Counted from the stretch's first letter, positions 1 through 6,533 are shown. The stretch is DNA of 7,087 bases from Planctomycetota bacterium (GCA_030607235.1 JAUWEX010000051.1:1-7087), one strand, 5' to 3'. Notes: generated from the letters alone by a model not told the origin. Translations and numbers: made by a program.

Positions 1-1
1 C

Positions 2-541
2 ATGGTCGGCTCGCCCAAGCCTGCCACGGTCGATGTGCGTGTGATAGCCGCGACCAACAAGAACCTGCCCGCGATGGTCAGCAAGGGGCTTTTCCGCGAG
101 GATCTCTTTTTCAGGCTCGACGTTATTGCGATAAATCTGCCGCCGCTGCGCGAAAGGGGCGACGATATCCTGCTGCTGGCCGGTTATTTCGCCAAACGCT
201 TCGCCGAGGAATACGACAAGCCGCCTATCCGCTTCTCCGACAGCGCGATACGGGTGCTGCAGCGCCACCAGTGGGTCGGCAACGTGCGCGAGTTGCAGAA
301 CGTCGTCCACCGGCTGGTGGTGATGAACGAGGACGGCGACATCGATGTTGCCGACCTGCCGGAACTGATGCGCTTTTCGATACAAGGCTCCACCGGGGTC
401 GACAAGACGCTGGCCGAGGTCGAGGCCCGATATATCCGCAGAGTATTGGAGAGCGTTCAGGGCAACAAGACGCGCGCGGCGAAGGTACTGAGTATCGACC
501 GCAAGACGCTTCGCGAAAAGATCAACCGCTATTCACTTTAG
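2..541 (+). CDS. Sigma-54-dependent transcriptional activator (enhancer-binding protein), C-terminal part
   Basis: Partial gene; the 5' end lies outside the window and the first ATG seen here is internal. The visible 179 residues are the second half of the AAA+ ATPase domain and the DNA-binding domain of a bacterial enhancer-binding protein, which remodels sigma-54 RNA polymerase using ATP. Motifs in order: VRVIAATN (residues 12-19, sensor I region), FREDLFFRL (31-39, arginine-finger region), INLPPLRER (44-52), WVGNVRELQN (91-100, sensor II), and a Fis-type helix-turn-helix near 154-177 (NKTRAAKVLSIDRKTLREKI). Walker A, the GAFTGA loop and any receiver or sensory domain are upstream, so the input signal cannot be read; NtrC/ZraR-like response regulators share this architecture. 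A sigma-54 promoter lies 198 bases after the stop codon, making the downstream operon a likely target (inference). The family call is firm; the specific regulator is unknown. Confidence 0.95.
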   Translation: MVGSPKPATVDVRVIAATNKNLPAMVSKGLFREDLFFRLDVIAINLPPLRERGDDILLLAGYFAKRFAEEYDKPPIRFSDSAIRVLQRHQWVGNVRELQNVVHRLVVMNEDGDIDVADLPELMRFSIQGSTGVDKTLAEVEARYIRRVLESVQGNKTRAAKVLSIDRKTLREKINRYSL

Positions 542-547
542 GCAAGC

Positions 548-574
548 ACCACCGGAGAGATTCTCTCCGGTGGT
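548..574 (+). terminator. Hairpin after the sigma-54 activator gene, probable terminator
   Basis: A perfect 13-bp inverted repeat (ACCACCGGAGAGA at 548-560, complement at 562-574) starts six bases after the stop codon. The real loop would open to 3-5 bases. Only a weak, interrupted T stretch follows (ttcatttc), so intrinsic termination may be inefficient or the hairpin may act as a 3'-end stabiliser. Confidence 0.6.
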
Positions 575-648
575 TCATTTCTCCCCACTTATTTGCATCC
601 CTATTCGGTGGCCCAATCTCGCAAAACCGCCTTCCTTCCGGGCAACAA

Positions 649-678
649 GCAAAAACCGGCTGTTCTTACTCTTTTTGC
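649..678 (+). repeat. Inverted repeat GCAAAAA...TTTTTGC, candidate activator half-sites
   Basis: A 7-bp inverted repeat (649-655 and 672-678) has arms about 23 bp apart centre to centre, close to two helical turns, and is centred near -102 relative to the predicted start. The hexamer core occurs again at 621-626 in the direct and 706-711 in the inverted orientation. It could be a binding array for the adjacent enhancer-binding protein or chance AT-rich repetition. Confidence 0.35.
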
Positions 679-680
679 AA

Positions 681-697
681 TAAAGTGTTACGCTTTA
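681..697 (+). promoter_or_regulatory. 17-bp dyad, candidate upstream activator site
   Basis: The sequence TAAAGtGTtACgCTTTA is symmetric at seven of eight base pairs around T689. It is centred about 77 bases upstream of the predicted sigma-54 transcription start. Enhancer-binding proteins with Fis-type helices bind as dimers to such dyads. It does not match the NtrC consensus TGCAC-N7-GTGCA, so if it is an activator site it belongs to a different specificity. The dyad is seen directly; its role is inferred. Confidence 0.5.
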
Positions 698-738
698 CCG
701 CCTGATTTTGCCTGAAAAAAGCGCGCGTAATTTTTCCA

Positions 739-755
739 CAGGCACATTGCTTGCA
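739..755 (+). promoter_or_regulatory. Sigma-54 (RpoN) promoter of the Cys-module/gdh operon
   Basis: CAGGCACATTGCTTGCA fits the -24/-12 consensus YTGGCACGrNNNTTGCW closely. The invariant GG (741-742) and GC (753-754) have the required 12-base offset, and the TTGCA of the -12 element is perfect; the main mismatch is A for T just before GG. The predicted start is near 766, giving a leader of about 38 bases before the ATG at 804. No better sigma-70 pair is seen nearby, and a sigma-54 activator is encoded immediately upstream, which supports the call. Confidence 0.82.
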
Positions 756-803
756 TATAGCCCGTTGTATGCTCACATTCACCCTTTTTAGAAAGGATCA
801 GCG

Positions 804-1232
804 ATGGAACCATCAAGAAAAAAACGAAAAGCCGTCAAGGCCCCGCGCAAGTCGCCGAAACTGTTGAAGCAGGCGGCGGGCGCGCCGGCAGATGTGATCG
901 ATGTTGCGAAAATTACCGTCAGGGGCAGGAAAAAAGCGCGGGCGCACAATCCGAATCCGGGAATTTGCGGTCAGTGCAGGGGCGCGGATACTTGTACGTA
1001 TCCGAAACCGGCCGACCGACCGGTTCTGATGTGCGACGAGTTCGAGGGCTACCCGATGCGCGCAGCCGCGAAGGTTTCTTCGATAAAGGAAGCCAAATCG
1101 GCAGCAGGCGCGGCAGGCTCGGACGGCGTGATTTCGCTTTATCGCGGGCTGTGCTCTACCTGCGAGAAGCGGGACAACTGCGATTTTCCGAAACCCGAAG
1201 GCGGTGTTTGGCATTGCGAAGAGTACGAGTAG
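804..1232 (+). CDS. Small basic protein with two tandem four-cysteine modules, function unknown
   Basis: A 142-residue protein not assigned to a characterised family. Residues 1-50 are rich in Lys/Arg (KKRK at 6-9, RGRKKAR at 40-46) and probably disordered. Two related modules follow. Module one is C55-x2-C58-x5-C64-x12-C77 and module two is C117-x2-C120-x5-C126-x11-C138. Both share the frame G[IL]C..C.....C.[YF]PKP....V..C[DE]E[FY]E. An Ala/Ser/Gly-rich linker (85-108) joins them. Four cysteines per module suggest zinc or iron-sulphur binding, but no ligand can be proved. There is no signal peptide or membrane segment, so it is likely cytoplasmic. The start is supported by AAAGGA (792-797), six bases before ATG. 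It is the first gene after the sigma-54 promoter; 43 bases without a hairpin separate it from glutamate dehydrogenase, so co-transcription is likely. The basic tail could contact nucleic acid or an acidic partner (speculative). Confidence 0.85.
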   Translation: MEPSRKKRKAVKAPRKSPKLLKQAAGAPADVIDVAKITVRGRKKARAHNPNPGICGQCRGADTCTYPKPADRPVLMCDEFEGYPMRAAAKVSSIKEAKSAAGAAGSDGVISLYRGLCSTCEKRDNCDFPKPEGGVWHCEEYE

Positions 1233-1275
1233 CAATCTTTTTGTTGGATAACATTTTTACAGGAAATCAGGCAAC

Positions 1276-2550
1276 ATGAAGACCACAGAACAAATATCGA
1301 GCGTGTACGCAAACGTAACGCGGCAGTTTGACAAGGCTGCCGATCTGATGGGGCTGGATCCGAATATCCGCAAGATCCTCTCCAAAACCACCAACGAAAT
1401 CGTCGTTAACTTCCCGGTGAGGATGGATGACGGTCATATCAAGATGTTTATCGGATACCGCGTCCAGCACAACAACATCCTCGGCCCCTACAAGGGCGGC
1501 CTGCGTTTTCACCCCGCAGTCAACATCGACGAAATCCGCGCGCTGGCTACATGGATGACATGGAAGGGCGCGATCACCAACATCCCGTTCGGCGGCGGCA
1601 AGGGCGGCATCCAGATCGACCCGTTCAAATTCTCCAAGGCCGAACTCGAACGCATCACCCGTCGTTTCACCTATGCCTTGGGCAATAACATCGGCCCGGA
1701 ATACGACGTCCCCGCACCGGACGTCAACACCAACAGCAGGATCATGGCCTGGATTCTCGACACCTATCTCTCCACTCTTCCGCCCAGCGAAAGGGCGCGC
1801 AGCACCCACGTCGTAACCGGCAAGCCCGTCGAAGTCGGCGGCAGCCTCGGGCGCGACAAGGCCACCGGCCAGGGTGTCGTGTTCACCATCGAGGAGTGGG
1901 CCAAGGACAGGAAATTCGACATCAGCAAGAGCACGTATTTCGTGCAGGGCTTCGGCAACGTCGGTTCGTGGGTCGCGCGCTTGATGAAAAAAGACTATGG
2001 CGCGACTTTGCTCGCCGTGGAAGACGTTACCGGCGCGATTTACGGCAAGGACGGAATCGACCCAGAGAAACTGACCGCCTATGTCAGGGACAAAGGCGGA
2101 GTGGTCGGATTCCCCGGGACGGAAGCGATCGATCACGAGACCTTCCTCGGAACTCAAGCGGATATCTTCATCCCCTCGGCGCTCGAAAACCAGATCACGG
2201 CCCGGACCGCGCCGCTGCTCAATGTCAGGATGATCGCCGAAGGCGCTAACGGCCCGACTACCCCGGAAGGCGACGAGTATCTCCAGGCCAAAGGAATCGA
2301 CCTGATTCCCGATATCCTGTGCAACTCCGGCGGCGTTGTGGTGAGTTATTTCGAATGGCTCCAGAACAAACGCAGCGAGCGCTGGTCGCTCAAGGAAGTC
2401 GACGCCAAACTCCGCAAGAAGATCGTCGAGGCCTACGCCGACATCAGGGAGGTCGCCGGCGAGTACGATACCGACTGGCGTACTGCCGCGAATATCAAGG
2501 CTCTCAAGACCATCGAACTGGTCTACCAGGAGCGCGGCATCTATCCGTAA
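1276..2550 (+). CDS. gdhA: Glutamate dehydrogenase, catalytic (Glu/Leu/Phe/Val dehydrogenase family)
   Basis: The 424-residue length is normal for hexameric bacterial glutamate dehydrogenase, which interconverts glutamate with 2-oxoglutarate and ammonia using NAD(P) in the cytoplasm. The N-terminal substrate domain (about 20-190) has [10 protein letters not shown] with substrate lysine K73, TWKGA with K97, PFGGGKGG with catalytic K109, and APDVNT with D149. These correspond to K89, K113, K125 and D165 of the Clostridium symbiosum enzyme. The Rossmann domain has GFGNVG (225-230) and EGANGPTT (322-329). S357 in VVVSYFEW matches the glutamate-selecting serine, so glutamate rather than leucine or phenylalanine is the likely substrate. 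NAD versus NADP preference is not decided here. The start is supported by AGGA at 1261-1264, 11 bases before ATG. It sits between the Cys-module gene and an inactive paralogue, 22 bases from the latter. All key residues are present, so it should be the working enzyme. Confidence 0.95.
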   Translation: MKTTEQISSVYANVTRQFDKAADLMGLDPNIRKILSKTTNEIVVNFPVRMDDGHIKMFIGYRVQHNNILGPYKGGLRFHPAVNIDEIRALATWMTWKGAITNIPFGGGKGGIQIDPFKFSKAELERITRRFTYALGNNIGPEYDVPAPDVNTNSRIMAWILDTYLSTLPPSERARSTHVVTGKPVEVGGSLGRDKATGQGVVFTIEEWAKDRKFDISKSTYFVQGFGNVGSWVARLMKKDYGATLLAVEDVTGAIYGKDGIDPEKLTAYVRDKGGVVGFPGTEAIDHETFLGTQADIFIPSALENQITARTAPLLNVRMIAEGANGPTTPEGDEYLQAKGIDLIPDILCNSGGVVVSYFEWLQNKRSERWSLKEVDAKLRKKIVEAYADIREVAGEYDTDWRTAANIKALKTIELVYQERGIYP

Positions 2551-2572
2551 TCATTAACCGATCGGGTGAATC

Positions 2573-3844
2573 ATGCAAGTCAACCAGTCCGATACTTGTC
2601 CGTATGTCGCAGTAATCGACTGGCTCGAGCGCAAGGCGGCGATGCTGGAAGTGGACCCGGAGTTCGTAAAGGTCCTCTCCAATCCGGCGAGCCAGATTCG
2701 GGTGCACATCCCCGCCTTGATGGACGACGGGCGCGTGGAATTGTTCGAAGGCATCCGCGTCCAGCACAACAACGTGCTGGGGCCGTATTTAGGCGGACTG
2801 CGCCTGCATCCGAGCGTCAGCGAAGGCTCGATGACGGTGCTGGCGACCTGGCGGACGATGAAAAACGCGCTGATTGGCGTTCCCTTCGGCGGCTCGCAGG
2901 GCGGGATAATCCTCGACCCCGCGCAGTATTCGCCGAAAGAGATCGAACGGATCATCCGCCGATTCATCTATGCGCTCGGCGTCAACATCGGGCCGGAATA
3001 TGACATCGTCTGTCCCGACGTCAACACCGATTCGCGCATGATGTCGTGGATACTCGATACCTATCTGGCGACGTTGCCGCCTTGCGAGCGCGAACGCAAC
3101 ACTCACGTCGTAACCGGCAAACCGCAGCACCTGGGCGGCATCGCCGCCTGGGACAAAGCCGCCGGCCAGGCGGTGGTCTACGCCATAGAAGCGTGGGCCG
3201 CCGAAAACGGGTTCGACTTGCAGGGCGCGACGTTCGTCGTGGAAGGCTTCGGCCGCACCGGCGAGTGGGCCGCGAGGCTGCTGTGCCAAAAGGGCATGAA
3301 ACTCGTAGCCGTGCGGGACGCCTCGGGGCCGATAGCCAACCCCGACGGGATCGACCCAGAGCGATTGAGCCGGCACGTCGCGCAAAACGGCAGGATAGCC
3401 GGATTCGACGATGCGCAGGCCATCGACCACGAAACGCTGTTCGGCACCAAGGCGGACATCTTCATCACCGCCGCCCTCAGCAACCAGATAAACGCGCAGA
3501 CGGCTCCGCTGCTCAACGTGCGACTGGTCGTCGAGGCCGCCGACGGCACGACCGACCCGGAAGGCGACGCGATAATGCGACAGAGAGGCATCGACCTCCT
3601 GCCCGACATCATGTGCAACACTGGCTCCTCGCTGGCGAGTTACTACGAGTGGCTCCAGAACAAGCGCAGTGAGCGCTGGGACGCCGAAGAAATCGACACG
3701 CGCCTCAAGCGCGCGATTTCCACGGCGTATGGCGAAGTCAAGGCCGCGATGGACAGGTACGAAGTGGACCGGCGCACGGCGTCGTACATCAGTTCGCTGT
3801 TCAAGATAGAAGCGATATACAGTTACCGGGGATTTTATCCCTGA
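2573..3844 (+). CDS. Glutamate dehydrogenase paralogue lacking catalytic lysine, probable regulatory pseudoenzyme subunit
   Basis: A full-length 423-residue homologue of the upstream enzyme. The first 240 residues align without gaps, with about 125 identical by hand count. Key positions are changed: substrate lysine K73 is Leu (PYLGG, codon 2789-2791) and catalytic K109 is Gln (GGSQGG, codon 2897-2899). The cofactor-loop motif EGANGPTT becomes EAADGTTD (321-328). K97, D149 (CPDVNT), S356 and the nucleotide-fold GFGRTG (225-230) remain. The protein should therefore be inactive or nearly so as a glutamate dehydrogenase. The frame is intact, and the interdomain and C-terminal parts (LQNKRSERW at 361-369) are conserved, so it is not a decaying gene. 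The Thermus thermophilus GdhA/GdhB complex pairs a non-catalytic with a catalytic subunit, the closest known precedent. The start uses GGTGA at 2565-2569, four bases before the ATG. It is the last gene of the operon. A changed substrate is the alternative explanation. Confidence 0.9.
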   Translation: MQVNQSDTCPYVAVIDWLERKAAMLEVDPEFVKVLSNPASQIRVHIPALMDDGRVELFEGIRVQHNNVLGPYLGGLRLHPSVSEGSMTVLATWRTMKNALIGVPFGGSQGGIILDPAQYSPKEIERIIRRFIYALGVNIGPEYDIVCPDVNTDSRMMSWILDTYLATLPPCERERNTHVVTGKPQHLGGIAAWDKAAGQAVVYAIEAWAAENGFDLQGATFVVEGFGRTGEWAARLLCQKGMKLVAVRDASGPIANPDGIDPERLSRHVAQNGRIAGFDDAQAIDHETLFGTKADIFITAALSNQINAQTAPLLNVRLVVEAADGTTDPEGDAIMRQRGIDLLPDIMCNTGSSLASYYEWLQNKRSERWDAEEIDTRLKRAISTAYGEVKAAMDRYEVDRRTASYISSLFKIEAIYSYRGFYP

Positions 3845-3880
3845 GGCGAACAATACCAACGTAGACTCCATCAGAAAGGG

Positions 3881-3939
3881 CCGGAGTGCGTAACAGGCTT
3901 CGAGTAACATCGAAGTCATGCGCTCCGGTTGCTTTTTTT
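3881..3939 (+). terminator. Intrinsic terminator of the gdh operon
   Basis: A long hairpin with outer stem CCGGAGTGCGT (3881-3891) paired to the arm ending GCGCTCCGG at 3928, including G-U pairs, plus an inner stem CTTCGA/TCGAAG around a six-base loop. Seven consecutive T residues (3933-3939) follow. It begins 36 bases after the stop codon of the second dehydrogenase paralogue. Confidence 0.88.
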
Positions 3940-4008
3940 GTGGCCTCAAATCCGATTTCCCCAGTTTTTATTGGGTCGTGTCGATATAGAGAAAGTACAT
4001 GGAATTAC

Positions 4009-4023
4009 TGAAGGAGTCCTTCA
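4009..4023 (+). promoter_or_regulatory. Ribosome binding site embedded in a palindrome
   Basis: AAGGAG (4011-4016) lies six bases before the ATG at 4023 and decides that start over the in-frame ATG at 3999, which has only a weak GAGAAAG upstream. The same bases form the palindrome TGAAGGA-G-TCCTTCA ending on the A of the start codon. In RNA this could give a short 5-bp hairpin masking the site. No clear sigma-70 promoter is recognised in 3940-4008, although TATAGA occurs at 3985-3990. Confidence 0.5.
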
Positions 4024-6278
4024 TGAACGATACGAAAATACATCCTTCCCGCAGGCCGCTGACCGGCCTTTTTTTCATCAGTTTTCTCATCCTGTTTTTT
4101 GAACTTGCCGTTATCCGCTGGTTCGGCTCGTACGTCGTGTTTCTGACCTTCTTCACCAATGTGATCCTGCTGGCGTCGTTTTTGGGCATGTCGGTCGGGT
4201 GCCTTGCCGCCGGAAGAAAGCGCGATTACGTAAACCTCGTTCCGATTCTGATGGGAATTGGGGTGGTGGCGGCCGTTGCGATCATGTTCGCTTACGTAAG
4301 CGTATCTGGCCTGGCCGTGGACGTCGGGGGGCAGGACTCGCCCCAGAGAGTTTATTTCGGCACGGAGTACAGGCCTCCCGATTTGGCCGCGATAGTCATT
4401 CCCAGGGAGGTGATAGCAGGCTTTTTCTTTGCGCTGATCGCGTTGATGTTTATCGGGCCGGGGCAGGTGCTCGGCAGGCACTTCGACATGATCCCCAATC
4501 GCGTCAAGGCCTATTCGGTGAATATCGTCGGCAGCCTGGCGGGTATCGTTGCATTCGCCGCGATATCGTATATCTCGCTGTCTCCATTTTGGTGGTTTCT
4601 GATCGCGCTCGGGATAGCGTGCTGCTTTTATACCGGCACCGTCAAACGCAGGTTTGCCAATTACGTCCTTACGATCCTGATAATCGCTTTTGTCGGCCTG
4701 CTCGGCAAAGGCATTGGGCTGTCGCAGGTTGCCGGCCTGCTGGATACCGAAGTAGGGCGACGCCTGGAACAGCAGGAAATTCGCTGGTCGCCGTATTACA
4801 TAATTAAATACAACAAGGCCAACCGTTCGATTTCGGTAAACAATATCGGCCATCAGCGGATGGGCGATACCGAGGACAAGGGCGTCGCGTATTCGCTGCC
4901 GTATTTTTTGCGCGAACATGTCGGCGGCGACGAGATTAAGAGCGTCTTGATTATCGGCGCGGGGTCGGGCAATGACGTTTCTTCCGCCTGTCTGCGCGAT
5001 TACGTCGAGCGTATCGACGCGGTAGAGATCGATCCGGAAATTTATGAAATCGGGCGAGAGCATCACCCGCGCCGGCCCTATCAGGATCCGCGAGTTCACA
5101 TTTATATCAATGACGGGCGCAACTTTCTCAAAATCACCGACAGGAAATACGACCTGATCGTATACGCACTGGTCGATTCGCTGGTCATTCACTCAGGCTA
5201 CTCCAGCATCCGCCTGGAGAGTTACCTCTTCACGCGCCAGGCATTCGAAGACGTCAAGTCCTGCCTGAATCCCGGCGGGATGTTCGTGGTCTACAATTAT
5301 TTTCGCCAGGAATGGATCGTCGGTCGCATCGAAAAAACCACCAAGGAGGTGTTTGGCAAAGACGCCCTGGTGATCCCCATGACGGGCGGCCACTACGAAC
5401 AATCCGCAAAAATCGGGGACGCCCCGAAGCTCAGCAAGACCGGCGGCTATACGATGGTTGTCCTGGACGACAGCGGGGCGATCAATCGCAAATTCAAGGA
5501 GAACAAATATTTCCTGATGCCGAAGACCGGGTTTGCGGACACATCGGGGGCGGGGTTTGACATCCCCGTGGCCGATGAGAGCGAATACGTGAAAATGAGA
5601 CCGGTGGCGGTAACTCAACCCAAGCTACTGCCCGAAGATTCCTGGCCCTTCCTCTATCTCGCCAAGCGCCAGATACCCTGGCTCACTTTGCGCGGAATGG
5701 CGATGATGGCGGTGCTCTCGGCAATCATCCTCTTTTTCTTCCTGCCGCGCAAAAAAGCGAAAATGAACTGGACCATGTTCTTCCTCGGCGCGGGCTTCAT
5801 GCTGCTCGAAACCAAAGGCGTCGTGCAATTTGCGCTGCTGTTCGGCTCGACCTGGTACGTAAACTCGATCGTTTTCTTTGCCATACTCGTAATGATACTC
5901 ATTGCCAACCTCTACGTAATCAAATTCAAGCCCGAACGCCTGATGCCTTATTACGTCGCCCTGACGGCGATGCTGGTGTTAAACATATTCGTCGGGCTGG
6001 AGGTGTTTTTGGGGATGTCGGCCACTGTTCGGATTGTCGGATCGTGTTTGCTGTTCTTTGCGCCGGTATTTTTCGCGGGCGTCATATTCGCCTCGTACTT
6101 CCGCAAAAGCAGAAATCCCGACACCGATATGGGCGCCAACATTGCCGGAATCGTCCTGGGCGGGCTGGCCGAAAACCTCTCGCTGATGCTGGGATTCAAC
6201 CACCTGCTATGGGTCGCGATCGGGTTTTACCTGCTGGCGCGAGTCTTCAAAGGCCGCCTGGCGGGTGCCGCCGCATAA
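4023..6278 (+). CDS. Integral membrane protein with internal spermidine synthase-like (SAM-fold) domain
   Basis: A 751-residue protein. The N-terminal half has about seven hydrophobic segments (roughly 14-33, 37-62, 70-92, 128-149, 163-183, 186-204, 212-232). A soluble domain spans about 240-550, followed by about seven further segments (555-574 to 740). The soluble domain has the spermidine-synthase-type nucleotide fold: VLIIGAGSG (308-315), AVEIDPEI (333-340), NDGRNFL (363-369) and YDLIVYALVDS (376-386), then FTRQAF (403-408) and NPGGMFV (416-422). Classical aminopropyltransferases have GGGDG and DSTDP in these places. Here the first motif lacks the Asp, and the first Asp of the second motif aligns with A382, leaving only D385. 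Classical spermidine synthesis is therefore unlikely, and substrate and reaction are unknown. Such membrane-fused homologues are widespread in bacteria. No terminator separates it from the downstream tRNA, whose terminator may serve both. Start chosen from the strong AAGGAG. Confidence 0.85.
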   Translation: MNDTKIHPSRRPLTGLFFISFLILFFELAVIRWFGSYVVFLTFFTNVILLASFLGMSVGCLAAGRKRDYVNLVPILMGIGVVAAVAIMFAYVSVSGLAVDVGGQDSPQRVYFGTEYRPPDLAAIVIPREVIAGFFFALIALMFIGPGQVLGRHFDMIPNRVKAYSVNIVGSLAGIVAFAAISYISLSPFWWFLIALGIACCFYTGTVKRRFANYVLTILIIAFVGLLGKGIGLSQVAGLLDTEVGRRLEQQEIRWSPYYIIKYNKANRSISVNNIGHQRMGDTEDKGVAYSLPYFLREHVGGDEIKSVLIIGAGSGNDVSSACLRDYVERIDAVEIDPEIYEIGREHHPRRPYQDPRVHIYINDGRNFLKITDRKYDLIVYALVDSLVIHSGYSSIRLESYLFTRQAFEDVKSCLNPGGMFVVYNYFRQEWIVGRIEKTTKEVFGKDALVIPMTGGHYEQSAKIGDAPKLSKTGGYTMVVLDDSGAINRKFKENKYFLMPKTGFADTSGAGFDIPVADESEYVKMRPVAVTQPKLLPEDSWPFLYLAKRQIPWLTLRGMAMMAVLSAIILFFFLPRKKAKMNWTMFFLGAGFMLLETKGVVQFALLFGSTWYVNSIVFFAILVMILIANLYVIKFKPERLMPYYVALTAMLVLNIFVGLEVFLGMSATVRIVGSCLLFFAPVFFAGVIFASYFRKSRNPDTDMGANIAGIVLGGLAENLSLMLGFNHLLWVAIGFYLLARVFKGRLAGAAA

Positions 6279-6292
6279 TATCGGGAAATGGA

Positions 6293-6320
6293 TTGACAAC
6301 GCGGCGAAATCGCATATAAT
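6293..6320 (+). promoter_or_regulatory. Consensus sigma-70 promoter of tRNA-Ile
   Basis: TTGACA (6293-6298) and TATAAT (6315-6320) are both perfect consensus hexamers separated by 16 bases. The predicted start is near 6327, about 16 bases before the tRNA 5' end. The promoter begins 15 bases after the stop codon of the membrane-protein gene. Confidence 0.93.
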
Positions 6321-6342
6321 TTCCGCCTTGAGAAGTACGCAG

Positions 6343-6416
6343 GGGCTTATAGCTCAGTTGGCTAGAGCGTCCGGCTGATAACCGGAAGGTCGCTGGTTCG
6401 AATCCAGCTAAGCCCA
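6343..6416 (+). tRNA. tRNA-Ile (anticodon GAU)
   Basis: A full 74-base cloverleaf: acceptor GGGCTTA pairs with TAAGCCC, the D arm has GCTC/GAGC, the anticodon stem is TCCGG/CCGGA with loop CTGATAA giving anticodon GAT (6377-6379), and the T arm is GCTGG-TTCGAAT-CCAGC. The discriminator base is A (6416). The 3' CCA is not encoded and must be added after transcription. It decodes AUC and AUU isoleucine codons. It stands alone here, not within an rRNA operon spacer where this isoacceptor is often found. Confidence 0.97.
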
Positions 6417-6429
6417 ATAGACAACCACA

Positions 6430-6456
6430 GGGAAGGCCCGCGCCTTCCCTTTTTTT
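6430..6456 (+). terminator. Intrinsic terminator after tRNA-Ile
   Basis: An 8-bp perfect stem GGGAAGGC/GCCTTCCC (6430-6437 with 6442-6449) has a four-base loop CCGC and is followed directly by seven T residues (6450-6456). It sits 13 bases after the tRNA and probably ends both the tRNA transcript and any read-through from the membrane-protein gene. Confidence 0.93.
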
Positions 6457-6533
6457 GTGCATTGCGGTCGCGGTGTTTCCTACCCATCTCACCTCTGAAA
6501 TTTTTCATAAAGCGCGAGTTTTGGAACTTTCTC

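Larger units (their letters stand above)
542..803 (+). other. Intergenic regulatory region between activator gene and Cys-module operon
   Basis: These 262 bases carry no convincing gene. They hold the activator's 3' hairpin, four GCAAAA/TTTTGC hexamers (621, 649, 673, 706), a 17-bp dyad at 681-697, a direct repeat CCTGA at 701 and 711 (spaced by one helical turn), and the sigma-54 promoter at 739-755. This layout, with candidate activator sites roughly 60-150 bases upstream of a -24/-12 promoter, is typical of enhancer-dependent control. The assignment of the individual upstream elements is inference. Confidence 0.6.

Noticed and set aside
271..705. Plus-strand frame overlapping the activator and running into the intergenic region
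   Set aside because: It is an Arg-rich out-of-frame reading of the activator gene and lacks a credible ribosome site; its last part is regulatory DNA.
1267..2157. Minus-strand open frame of 296 codons opposite gdhA
   Set aside because: It is antisense of a conserved enzyme with no motif of its own, and such frames are common in GC-rich genes.
2573..3844. Second dehydrogenase paralogue as a degraded pseudogene
   Set aside because: No frameshift or stop, normal length, gapless alignment over the first 240 residues and conserved C-terminus argue for a maintained protein, so I call it a pseudoenzyme instead.
2789..3949. Long open frame on the minus strand (386 codons) opposite the second dehydrogenase paralogue
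   Set aside because: It is opposite a gene with clear homology, has no recognisable motif, is Arg/Val-rich in the way of antisense of GC-rich coding DNA, and would have to start inside the strong terminator region.
3999..4022. Upstream ATG at 3999 as the start of the membrane protein
   Set aside because: Its ribosome site is weak, whereas AAGGAG stands six bases before the ATG at 4023; the eight extra residues add no recognisable feature.
4005..5192. Long open frame on the minus strand (395 codons) opposite the membrane protein
   Set aside because: Composition mirrors the antisense of hydrophobic codons (Asp/Arg/Gln-rich); there is no ribosome site or motif and the opposite strand is a convincing gene.
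6343..6416. tRNA-Ile as an integration site for a mobile element
   Set aside because: No integrase, no duplicated tRNA 3' end and no mobile gene is visible; a normal terminator follows the tRNA.
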